From an uncultured Clostridia bacterium (lineage in GTDB: Bacteria; Bacillota; Clostridia; Christensenellales; CAG-314), in contig CANQCN010000010.1 in the NCBI GenBank assembly GCA_947589685.1, positions 1-38,796 of the forward strand: DNA of 38,796 nt. The letters are read 5' to 3'. Positions 18,326 to 26,777 of the stretch are shown here, in pieces (position 1 is the stretch's first letter; every line of letters starts with the position of its first letter). Both the position numbers and the translations under genes were made by a program. The notes under the pieces were generated by a model. It ran no database searches and was not told the DNA's origin. It saw only the letters and a program-made list of their open reading frames with translations.

Positions 18326-18554
18326 GCAGATGGGGAGGGTTGTTAGGTGAAGTTTCGCGCGTTACGCGAAGTGAAGTACGCGCAAGCGCGTGTGAAGTAT
18401 TTCGACATTCGTCGAAATGTGAAGTTTTGCGGCTACGCCGCAAAGTTGAGGTCGGGACATCAGTTAAACGAGCGGGCTTGTTACCATTCGGACTGTGATT
18501 GGTGATAAAATAGGTAGATTGAATTAAGATTTGCTTTTTTATCCCTCTTCCACC
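18326..18554 (+). repeat. Hairpin-array element, copy 1
   Basis: GTGAAGT-spaced palindromes TTCGCGCGTTACGCGAA, ACGCGCAAGCGCGT, ATTTCGACATTCGTCGAAAT, TTTGCGGCTACGCCGCAAA, then GTTGAGGTCGGGACATC...CCCTCTTCCACC shared with 38440-38660. Confidence 0.92.
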
Positions 18555-18572
18555 GCTTACGCGGTCCCCCTT

Positions 18573-18605
18573 CCCCGTAAATCTCGTTGCACTCGATTGA
18601 CGGGG
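18573..18605. repeat. Isolated stem-loop
   Basis: CCCCGT-aAATCtcgttgcactcGATTg-ACGGGG. Confidence 0.6.
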
Positions 18606-18723
18606 ACGGTTAAATGTTAATGTTATGAACTTTGTCTCCGCGAATGGGGGTGGGCGGCGGGGGCGTGGATACGGTGGGTCTACCGGGAGCGAGTATGTCC
18701 CCATGCAAAATAATCTGCAACAA

Positions 18724-18770
18724 GTGTGCCACACCAAGTCTCGACTATGTCGCTAAACGGTGTGGCACAC
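18724..18770 (+). repeat. Folded repeat family 2, copy B1
   Basis: GTGTGCCACACC-AAGTCT-[CGAC TAT GTCG]-CTAAAC-GGTGTGGCACAC. Confidence 0.88.
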
Positions 18771-18821
18771 GCAGTAAAGCAATTTTATATAAAGTCCGTC
18801 CTTATTTCACTAGGAGCGAGT

Positions 18822-18890
18822 GCGTCGCGACTCAAAATAATCTGCAACGAGGGCGTAGCCCGAAGCGAAGCCTTTTTGAGCGCGACCGCA
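18822..18890 (+). repeat. Folded repeat family 1, copy B2
   Basis: GCGTCGCGACTCAAAA / TTTTTGAGCGCGACCGC outer stem; AATCTGCAACGA and GAAGCGAAGCC conserved; inner GGGC-GTA-GCCC. Confidence 0.87.
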
Positions 18891-18970
18891 CAAGCGACTC
18901 CCTTTTTGCAGGGAATATGCGAGCGACTTAGTTTCAAACAATGCCACGTCCTTGTTCTACCGGGAGCGAG

Positions 18971-19042
18971 GGTGTTCGGTGCAAAACAATCTGCAACGAG
19001 CGCACGCAGTGCGCGAAGCGAAGCCGTTTTGCACCGAATACC
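18971..19042 (+). repeat. Folded repeat family 1, copy B3
   Basis: GGTGTTCGGTGCAAAAC / GTTTTGCACCGAATACC outer stem; inner GCGCAC-GCA-GTGCGC; same internal segments as B2. Confidence 0.9.
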
Positions 19043-19053
19043 CGATGCGACTT

Positions 19054-19302
19054 TTAGTGCAGCCACAAATATATGATGACTGCGGTAAGCGCGAAAGCAA
19101 GTATCGTCACCAGCACGAAGGGCAATATGGCGCGGTATCCGCCGAAGATCATCGCCAAACGCTCGCGAAAACGAGGACGATCGGGATCGTTCTTCTTTTT
19201 GCGGTCGGTACGGTTGGGGTTATACCAGGGCATACCCTCGACGTTCATATTCACTATCGTGCGGCCGTCGTCGTAAATATCTTGCTTTTTTTCTTTTTTC
19301 AC
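19054..19302 (-). CDS. Small single-TM protein at the 3' end of the opp cluster
   Basis: GTG start after AAAGGAA: (M)KKEKKQDIYDDGRTIVNMNVEGMPWYNPNRTDRKKKNDPDRPRFRERLAMIFGGYRAILPFVLVTILAFALTAVIIYLWLH*. Confidence 0.72.
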   Translation of the reverse strand: MKKEKKQDIYDDGRTIVNMNVEGMPWYNPNRTDRKKKNDPDRPRFRERLAMIFGGYRAILPFVLVTILAFALTAVIIYLWLH

Positions 19303-19306
19303 TATG

Positions 19307-20404
19307 TTATTCCTTTGATTCGGGGGTCGTTGCTGTATCCGCCGCGTCTGCCGAACGGTCATCGGCGACGTCGAGGCTTTCGACCGTTGCGGTTGCGCAG
19401 GGGTCGTTGTAAAGGTGACAAGCCACGCAGTGTCCGCCGCCCACATCGCGCAGCTCAGGCGTGACCTGCGAGCAAATGTCCATACACTGCTTGCAGCGCG
19501 TGTGAAACTTGCAGCCCTTGGGCGGGTTGACGGGGCTGGGAATGTCCCCTTCGAGAATGATGCGCTTGACGTGATAGCGCGGGTCGGGCACGGGCACGGC
19601 GGAAAGCAGCGCCTTGGTGTAGGGGTGAAGAGGATCGCCGAAAAGATCTTCCTTGGAGGCGTACTCCATCATGCTGCCCAGATACATAACGCCGACGTGA
19701 GTGGAGATATGCTCCACCACCGACAGGTCGTGCGAAATAAACATATAGGTGAGTTCGTCCTGCATTTGCAACGTTTTGAGCAAATTGACTATCTGCGCCT
19801 GAATGGACACGTCCAACGCCGAAACAGGCTCGTCGCAAACGATAAACTTCGGCTTGACGGCAAGCGCACGCGCAATACAGATACGCTGCCGCTGACCGCC
19901 GCTGAATTCGTGCGGATAACGTTCGTAGTAAAAGTCCTGCAAACCGCATTTGCGCATTATCTCGATGACGTAATCTTTAAGCTCCGTTTTCGGCACGATG
20001 TTGTGTACCTTGACAGCCTCGCCGATAATGTCGCCTACGGGCGCGCGCGGGGGCAAGCTGGAATAGGGGTCCTGAAAGATGATCTGCATTTGCGGGCGCA
20101 TAGGGCGCAGCCGAGACTTGCTCATTGCGGATATTTCCAGCCCGTCGAATATCACCCGCCCGTCCGTTGCGGGTTGAAGCTGCAACACGGTGCGTCCGAG
20201 GGTGGTTTTGCCACAGCCGGACTCGCCCACTATGCCGAGCGTGCTGCCGCGCGGAACGGTAAAGGACACGTCGTCCACCGCTTTGAGCCAGGCGTTGGTT
20301 TTGCCGAAAAAGTTGCGACCCGCGGGGAAATATTTTTTAAGGTTACGCACCTCCAACACATTGTTCGGGTCGAAGTCGGCAACGGTAAAATCTTTTTTAC
20401 TCAT
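19307..20404 (-). CDS. oppF: Oligopeptide ABC transporter ATP-binding protein OppF
   Basis: GESGCGKTTLGRTVLQL, FQDPYSSLPPRAPVGDII, SGGQRQRICIARALAV, CDEPVSALDVSIQAQ; Cys-rich C-terminus. Confidence 0.95.
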   Translation of the reverse strand: MSKKDFTVADFDPNNVLEVRNLKKYFPAGRNFFGKTNAWLKAVDDVSFTVPRGSTLGIVGESGCGKTTLGRTVLQLQPATDGRVIFDGLEISAMSKSRLRPMRPQMQIIFQDPYSSLPPRAPVGDIIGEAVKVHNIVPKTELKDYVIEIMRKCGLQDFYYERYPHEFSGGQRQRICIARALAVKPKFIVCDEPVSALDVSIQAQIVNLLKTLQMQDELTYMFISHDLSVVEHISTHVGVMYLGSMMEYASKEDLFGDPLHPYTKALLSAVPVPDPRYHVKRIILEGDIPSPVNPPKGCKFHTRCKQCMDICSQVTPELRDVGGGHCVACHLYNDPCATATVESLDVADDRSADAADTATTPESKE

Positions 20405-21812
20405 CTTTTCCCTCCTTTTGCTCGGACAAAGCGCGGTAGCATGCCACAAAATGGGTGTCCGACACCTGCACGAGCGGCGGATAATCGCCGTTGCAAGCGT
20501 CGATACAGCTTTGACAGCGGTCCTTGAAATAGCAGTAATCGGGCATATCTATCGGGTTGGGGACCTGCCCCGGAATGCTGTAAAGCCAATCCGTCTTTTG
20601 GTTTACGACGGGCTTGCTCTTTTGCAAGCCGACGGTGTAGGGGTGCATTGGACGGTAGAAAATATCCTCGACGGTGCCCTTTTCCACGATACGTCCCGCA
20701 TACATAACGACGACGTAATCCGCCATGCCGGCAATAACGCCCAAGTCGTGCGTGATGAGCATGATACTGCCGTGGATCTTTTCCTTGACGTTCTTCAACA
20801 GCTCCAATATCTGCGCCTGAATGGTCACGTCCAAAGCCGTCGTCGGTTCGTCGGCGATTATCAGCCGCGGATTGCAGGACAACGCCATGGCTATCATCAC
20901 CCTTTGGCGCATGCCGCCGGAAAGCTCGTGAGGATATTTTTTGTACACCATCTCTCCCTCGGCGATGCCGACAAGTCGCAACATCTCGATACTGCGCGCC
21001 TTGGCGCTTTCGCGAGTGGCTCCCGGAACGTGCAAAAGCACGACCTCGTCCATTTGATTGCCCACCGTAAACACGGGATTGAGGCTGGTCATAGGCTCTT
21101 GAAAGATCATTGCGATCTCTTTGCCGCGGATCTTGCGCATTTGCGAGGTGGGCATTTTGGCTACGTCGTAGGTCTTTGGCTCGCGCTCGAACGCGGGAAA
21201 TCCGTTTTCGTCGACCGCTTGCACCTTTTCCATAACGGGTTCGCCGTTTTTGTCCTTTTTGACGTTGCCCTTTTTGTCGGTGACGGGACGGGTCAGCACG
21301 ACGGGCTCGCCCTTTTCGTCCGTAAGAGTGTTGCCGTTCTCATCCTTGGCGTATTCGTATATGGGTATCGGTTTGCCGTCCTCGCCGTAGACGAAATCGC
21401 TTGTTTGAAAACGTATCGAGCCTTCCACGATCTGTCCTTGGGGAGCTTGCACAAGCTGCATCAACGACAGGCTCGTGACGCTTTTTCCGCAGCCGGACTC
21501 GCCGACAACGCCCACCACGGAGCCTTGCGGTATCTCGAACGATACCCCGTCCACGGATTTGACAACGCCGCTGTCGGTAAAAAAGTAGGTGTGCAGATTG
21601 TCAAATTCCACGATATTGTTTGGATCGCGCATTTCGGTCGTGTATTCCGATTCGTCCGCTTTGCGCTTTTTGTTCTTTTCCAAACGGGAAATTATACGGC
21701 TGTTGGTACGCGAAATGATACGACCTTCCTTTGCGGAAATGTAGTGCGAATCCTTTCTGCCGACGCCTTGATAGCCTTCCTCGATTTGCTGTAAAATAGT
21801 TTTGTCGCTCAT
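20397..21812 (-). CDS. oppD: Oligopeptide ABC transporter ATP-binding protein OppD with insertion
   Basis: [71 protein letters not shown] before MSDK. Confidence 0.95.
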   Translation of the reverse strand: MSDKTILQQIEEGYQGVGRKDSHYISAKEGRIISRTNSRIISRLEKNKKRKADESEYTTEMRDPNNIVEFDNLHTYFFTDSGVVKSVDGVSFEIPQGSVVGVVGESGCGKSVTSLSLMQLVQAPQGQIVEGSIRFQTSDFVYGEDGKPIPIYEYAKDENGNTLTDEKGEPVVLTRPVTDKKGNVKKDKNGEPVMEKVQAVDENGFPAFEREPKTYDVAKMPTSQMRKIRGKEIAMIFQEPMTSLNPVFTVGNQMDEVVLLHVPGATRESAKARSIEMLRLVGIAEGEMVYKKYPHELSGGMRQRVMIAMALSCNPRLIIADEPTTALDVTIQAQILELLKNVKEKIHGSIMLITHDLGVIAGMADYVVVMYAGRIVEKGTVEDIFYRPMHPYTVGLQKSKPVVNQKTDWLYSIPGQVPNPIDMPDYCYFKDRCQSCIDACNGDYPPLVQVSDTHFVACYRALSEQKEGKDE

Positions 21813-21819
21813 AGTCACC

Positions 21820-22986
21820 TCACCGTTTCATCTTGGGATCCAACGCGTCGCGCAAGCCGTCGCCGAGGAAGTTGAAGCCCAACACCGCCAACACGATACA
21901 AATACCAGCGGGTACCCAAATGAAAGGATAATTTTTGAGTACTTCGTTGTTGGTGGCGCTGTTGACCATACGTCCCCAGGACGCAACATCCAACGGGAAG
22001 CCCAGACCGAGGTAGCCGAGAGTGGCTTCGTAAAGTACCATATTGCCCAAGCCGAGCGTCATTACCACTATCAACTGCGGAATTATGTTGGGAACAAGGT
22101 GCTTGAATATCTTGCGCGGAGCGGACAGTCCCAAAGCGTCCGCAGCCACCATATACTCCTGCTCGCGCAAAAACAGTATCTGACCTCTTACAAGACGCGC
22201 AATGCCCGTCCAATCGATGAGCGTAAGTAATCCCATCAAATAGTAGATACGCTGCTCCTGCGCGATCTCCATACTCTCCAAAAGCGCGGAAAGTATCAGC
22301 ATGATGGGCAAGCTCGGCACGCAGTTGATAACGTCCACGATACGCATAATGATCTGATCCGCCCACTTGCCCACATATCCGGCAATGGAGCCCATCACTA
22401 TGCCCAACGAAACATACAATATCACGGTGAAAAAGCTGAGCGAAATGGATTTCTGCCCGCCGTACATAAGACGCGTAAACACGTCTCGTCCGTTTTCGTC
22501 GGTGCCGAGCAAATGCAGTCTGTTGCCGTGTTCCTCGTCGCTGCGAGTGAATGGATAGGCGTTTTTGTTGACATTTCCGACAAAGGTCGTCATTTCGTAG
22601 ACGGTGTATTCGTTGCCGTCCGCGTCTTTGACGGAGATCTCGCGATAGTTGTAGGAGGTGACCTGCGTGTAGTCTATCTCCGACTCGCCCCAAGGCGTAA
22701 ACAGCGGTCCGACAAAGATGAACAGCAGCAACGCCGCGATCATGCCAAGTCCCACCAAGGACAGCTTGGAGCGGAAAAAGCGGCGCAACACCAAACGCGT
22801 GGGCGAAAGCACGCGCACGCTGTCGGCGAGGCTGACGTTTTCGGAGCTTGTCGCCGCTGCCTTTTGAGGACGTTTGGCGCGCAATACAAGGTACACCGTC
22901 ACGCCTATCGCGACGGCGACGATCACAACGGAGAGGACAACGAGCGTCGCCACCGCGGCTTTACTCAATGCAAGCAAACTCGTCAT
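21820..22986 (-). CDS. oppC: Oligopeptide ABC transporter permease OppC
   Basis: LLGTDENGRDVFTRLMYGGQKSIS, EYMVAADALGLSAPRKIFKHLVPNIIPQLIV. Confidence 0.94.
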   Translation of the reverse strand: MTSLLALSKAAVATLVVLSVVIVAVAIGVTVYLVLRAKRPQKAAATSSENVSLADSVRVLSPTRLVLRRFFRSKLSLVGLGMIAALLLFIFVGPLFTPWGESEIDYTQVTSYNYREISVKDADGNEYTVYEMTTFVGNVNKNAYPFTRSDEEHGNRLHLLGTDENGRDVFTRLMYGGQKSISLSFFTVILYVSLGIVMGSIAGYVGKWADQIIMRIVDVINCVPSLPIMLILSALLESMEIAQEQRIYYLMGLLTLIDWTGIARLVRGQILFLREQEYMVAADALGLSAPRKIFKHLVPNIIPQLIVVMTLGLGNMVLYEATLGYLGLGFPLDVASWGRMVNSATNNEVLKNYPFIWVPAGICIVLAVLGFNFLGDGLRDALDPKMKR

Positions 22987-23032
22987 AGCGTTCCCTCCGA
23001 CAATATCTTTCTATCCGATAAGTACATCATAG

Positions 23033-24025
23033 CTATTTCCCCAACTTGATACGCGGATCGACCAGCACGTAAGCTATATCGGACAGCAAGGTGCCTATGA
23101 CCGTCAATATTGCCAAAAACATTTCGTAGCCCATAATGAACGGAATGTCGCCCACCACCAATGCGTCGTAGGCAAGCTTGCCTATGCCGGGCAGAGAAAA
23201 AACGTTTTCCAATATCATGGCGCCGCCGAAAAGGCTGGGCAAAACGCCCGCCATCATCGTCACCATAGGGATCATTGTGTTGCGGAATACGTGTTTGTAC
23301 ACTACCGTCTTTTCGGACAGACCTTTGGCTCGCGCCGTGCGAATGTAGTCGGCGTTGAGTACTTCCAGCGTGTTTGTGCGCGTGTGACGCATCGTGCCGC
23401 CTACGGACAGTATCACCAGCGTTGCCATAGGCAAAATGCAGTGATACACCTGGTCGAGAAAACGCGAAAATCCCTCGTTGAGGGTAGTTGCGTCTTCAAG
23501 TCCCTGTTGGGGAAACCAACCGAGGTCCACTGCGAATATCTTGATAAGCGCCGTTGCCAAAAAGAAGCCCGGCAAGGATATGCCTATCATTGTAAAAGTA
23601 GTTACGCTGTAATCCAACACGCTGTACTGCTTGACTGCCGATTTGATACCGAGCGGTATCGCGATAAGATACACCAAAATGTACGCCAACACCGCTATGA
23701 TGAAAGATACCCACATCGACCTGCCGATAACCTTTGCCACCGGCTCGCTGTACTTGAAGGAAATGCCGAGGTCTCCCTTCAACGCATTTCCCAGCCAGCC
23801 GAAATACCCCTTGACAATGCCGCCGAAAGAATTGTCGGCAATGCCGTAGAGCTCCTTCATACGCTGAATGTCATCTTCGCTGACCGTGCCTTGATTGAGC
23901 ATTGGCAGCAATTTGTTTTCGACGTAGTCGTTGGGCAAAAGTCTCACCAGACCGTAGATCAGCATGGATACAAGCAACAGAACGAGTATCGAATACAGTA
24001 TTCTCTTGATTATGTACTTTGCCAT
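23033..24025 (-). CDS. oppB: Oligopeptide ABC transporter permease OppB
   Basis: MAKYIIKRILYSILVLLLVSMLIYGLVRLLP; DYIRTARAKGLSEKTVVYKHVFRNTMIP; YVLVDPRIKLGK. Confidence 0.95.
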   Translation of the reverse strand: MAKYIIKRILYSILVLLLVSMLIYGLVRLLPNDYVENKLLPMLNQGTVSEDDIQRMKELYGIADNSFGGIVKGYFGWLGNALKGDLGISFKYSEPVAKVIGRSMWVSFIIAVLAYILVYLIAIPLGIKSAVKQYSVLDYSVTTFTMIGISLPGFFLATALIKIFAVDLGWFPQQGLEDATTLNEGFSRFLDQVYHCILPMATLVILSVGGTMRHTRTNTLEVLNADYIRTARAKGLSEKTVVYKHVFRNTMIPMVTMMAGVLPSLFGGAMILENVFSLPGIGKLAYDALVVGDIPFIMGYEMFLAILTVIGTLLSDIAYVLVDPRIKLGK

Positions 24026-24070
24026 AGTGCTTTGTCAGTTACTCCGAAAAAATTAGTTGAATTTGCTGCG

Positions 24071-24100
24071 TCGCTCCGCCCCGTTTTCGGGACGGAGCGA
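24071..24100 (-). promoter_or_regulatory. Intercistronic stem-loop between oppA and oppB
   Basis: TCGCTCCGCCCCG-TTTT-CGGGACGGAGCGA (12 of 13 pairs), no T-tract. Confidence 0.8.
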
Positions 24101-24116
24101 CAAGGTTTGAAATTGA

Positions 24117-26750
24117 TTACTTGGCTCCCACAAAGTTGACGTCCCAAATCTGAGAAATGGGGCTTTGATACATAGTTGCCTCGCACAGCGTGTTGACGTC
24201 GACGATCTCGCTGTTGACAAGATACATATCCTTGCGTTGATAGGTGGGAAGCTCCACGGCAAGATCCATTACCAAATCGAGCGCTACGGCGTAATAGGGC
24301 TGACGTTCTTTCTGCGTGGCGAATTTACGTCCTAATTCGATTTGTTCAGCAAGCCTGTCGAGAATGTCCAGCTCTTCATGCGTGCCTTCTCTCAGCAGAT
24401 AGGGATAACCCCAATTCTTTACGCTGCTGGCAGTGCTGTCCTTGTGGTAGACCTGATACATATCGGGGTCGGAAGCGCTGCTCCAAGCCGCCGCCCATAT
24501 CTCCAAGCCGCCGCTCGCAAGCTTGCTGAGCGCCTGAGTGTCCTTGGTGACGGTGATGTCCATACCCAGCTTGTTGAGTATTTCAGCCGCTTTTGCCATG
24601 GTCTGGTAAGCGGGGTGGTCTTCCGTTTCGCCCGCAACGGTAAACGTAAACTTCAATCTGTTGCCCTCGGAATCTCTCAACACGCCGTCGGAGCCGGGCT
24701 CGCAGCCGGCAATATCAAGATATTCCTTGGATCTCGCGCCCGTTTCGTCATAGGGATAGTATTGTTCCGTCAAGCCTTCGGGGTACGCCCAACTGTTCTT
24801 GGACATAGAGCGGTAAATAAGGCTGACGTAGCTGTCTCCGCCGTAGTAGCTGCGGCAAAGAGAAATATCCATTGCGCTCATTATGGCCCTGCGCACGTTG
24901 ATGTCGTGGACCTTGTCGGCGTTTATTCCGATGTAACCGTAACCCATATAGTCCACTTCGATAGACTTTACGCCGGTGAGCTTGCTTACGCTTGCCGCAA
25001 TATCCGCCGTAGGCGCGGTCATAGACACATGCACTTCGGGATTTTGACCCGTGACCGCGTCCACCATCGCGTTGGTCGCCACTACCTTGTAGCGCAGGAA
25101 CTTGATGTAGGCGTTGTGACTGTCGTGCATAACGGTATCGAAGTAATTGTTGCGTTCGTAGTTGACGATGTTGTTGTTGTAAAATTGCGTTCTGCTGACG
25201 TTTTCCGCGTCGCCGACGCCCTTTTCCGTGCCGTTGCTTGCGCGGTACGGACCGGCTCCGCGAGGCACGAGGTTGGTGTTGATGACGTTCATAAAGTCGG
25301 GATCGGCATATTCTACGCCGAAGCCCTCGTAGTTCTTTTGCGTGTACTCGACGCCTTCCACCGTGATCTTGCTGTCCGCAAGCTCCTTAAATGCGGCTAT
25401 GGCTTCGGATGTGGAATAGTAATTCATTGGAGCGATACTGAAACTGAAACTCAATATCGCCTTGGGATCCAAGCCGTTGATACGGATCTTCAAAACTGTA
25501 CGGTTGCCGTCGAAAGTCGTGTCTCCGCCCTTGCTTGACGCGCCCGTCGTCGGGATCTTGTCCGCTTCGTACACGGCGATACCGCTGATGCTCTTGAACT
25601 GCATTTCGCCGTTGTGCAGCAGCTTGCCCTTTTCGTCGTTGACGGCATATTCGAAAAACTTGTTGCTCGTGGCGTAAATGGTGATGACCTGCGACAGCTT
25701 GGTCTTGAACTGCGCGCTGTTTTCGTTGGAGGGGAAGAAGTCGCTGAACACTCTGTTCACCATGGCTTCCTGACTGTGGTCGTATGTATCTGCCTGGTTG
25801 TACTCGAAGGTGTACTTGCGTATGCCCGTCTCACGCGAATCGCTGAGCTGCGTGGTCGTTTGCGTGATGAGACCGTACATCATTGCAAAAACTTCCCATT
25901 GTTCGCTGATATGCTTGTTGGTGTTGCCCTCTTGCGTGTACGTTTTCCACGCGGCGCCGGTAGTGATGGCGTCCGTCGCGTCGCTTCTTTGATAATACTT
26001 TTCGTATTCCTCGATGTTGGTCGCCGCAGCCACCCAGTCCTCGTTGAGTTCTTCGCGGAACTGCTCCTTTATCTTGGCGATGTCCTTTTTCGCTTCTTCG
26101 AGTTCGTCGCCGCTGAAAAGTTGATCGAGCGGAGTGTCGTTATCCAAACCGCACCAAGCTCTCAGCCTTTCCAGACGTTGCTGCGCTCTGGTCGTAGCAA
26201 GTTGATTGGTGTTGTTCTGCGCGTCGTCGGCGGCGGACTGCGTGCGGTAAGCGGACAAACCCTGAATGTCGATACTGTACATAGTGGACGAACCCGTGTA
26301 TACGGGGTCGAGATACACGTACATATTGAACAACACGTCCTTGATAGTGAGCGGAGTGCCGTCGCTGAACTTTACGCCGTCCTTGATGGCGAAATAGTAA
26401 TCGGTGTAGTAATTGCTGTAATCGCCGTCGCGATCGTAATCCGATTCGTCGCCGACGGTAATGACGGAAAAGCCCTCCGCTACCGAAGGTTGGTCCCAGC
26501 CCGCCACAACGTTGCCTTGCTCGTCCATAGACAACAAGCCTATTTGCGTTTGTCCCACCACGCTGCCGTCGGCGCCCGACGTGTAGGAGAAGGGATTGAA
26601 AACGCCGTCCAAAGGATCGGTACTAAGCACCAAAGGCGTTTTTTCGGTGTCGATCGCTTTGTCCTTGCAAGCTGCAAGCAATGCCGCCGCCTGTACGGCG
26701 AGCAGCAAGCACAGCACGATGCAAATGCTCTTTGTAAATTTGGATTTCAT
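24117..26750 (-). CDS. oppA: Oligopeptide-binding lipoprotein OppA (SBP family 5), unusually long (877 aa)
   Basis: Lipobox LLAAC; GVKFSDGTPLTIKDVLFN; RRAIMSAMDISLCR; family-5 C-terminus. Confidence 0.92.
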   Translation of the reverse strand: MKSKFTKSICIVLCLLLAVQAAALLAACKDKAIDTEKTPLVLSTDPLDGVFNPFSYTSGADGSVVGQTQIGLLSMDEQGNVVAGWDQPSVAEGFSVITVGDESDYDRDGDYSNYYTDYYFAIKDGVKFSDGTPLTIKDVLFNMYVYLDPVYTGSSTMYSIDIQGLSAYRTQSAADDAQNNTNQLATTRAQQRLERLRAWCGLDNDTPLDQLFSGDELEEAKKDIAKIKEQFREELNEDWVAAATNIEEYEKYYQRSDATDAITTGAAWKTYTQEGNTNKHISEQWEVFAMMYGLITQTTTQLSDSRETGIRKYTFEYNQADTYDHSQEAMVNRVFSDFFPSNENSAQFKTKLSQVITIYATSNKFFEYAVNDEKGKLLHNGEMQFKSISGIAVYEADKIPTTGASSKGGDTTFDGNRTVLKIRINGLDPKAILSFSFSIAPMNYYSTSEAIAAFKELADSKITVEGVEYTQKNYEGFGVEYADPDFMNVINTNLVPRGAGPYRASNGTEKGVGDAENVSRTQFYNNNIVNYERNNYFDTVMHDSHNAYIKFLRYKVVATNAMVDAVTGQNPEVHVSMTAPTADIAASVSKLTGVKSIEVDYMGYGYIGINADKVHDINVRRAIMSAMDISLCRSYYGGDSYVSLIYRSMSKNSWAYPEGLTEQYYPYDETGARSKEYLDIAGCEPGSDGVLRDSEGNRLKFTFTVAGETEDHPAYQTMAKAAEILNKLGMDITVTKDTQALSKLASGGLEIWAAAWSSASDPDMYQVYHKDSTASSVKNWGYPYLLREGTHEELDILDRLAEQIELGRKFATQKERQPYYAVALDLVMDLAVELPTYQRKDMYLVNSEIVDVNTLCEATMYQSPISQIWDVNFVGAK

Positions 26751-26777
26751 TTTTCTTTCCTCCGTTAAGAAGATTTT

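Noticed and set aside
18347-18450. CRISPR array (regular ~7-nt repeat with ~14-20-nt variable segments)
   Set aside because: Repeats far too short, variable segments are palindromes rather than spacers, and no cas genes are nearby.
18243-18737. 164-aa minus-strand ORF (..SPNGNKPARLTDVPTSTLRRSRKTSH..) shared with 38375-38695
   Set aside because: Translation of the hairpin-array repeat; hairpin periods are not multiples of three and a 1-nt indel shifts frame between copies, so similarity is at DNA level.
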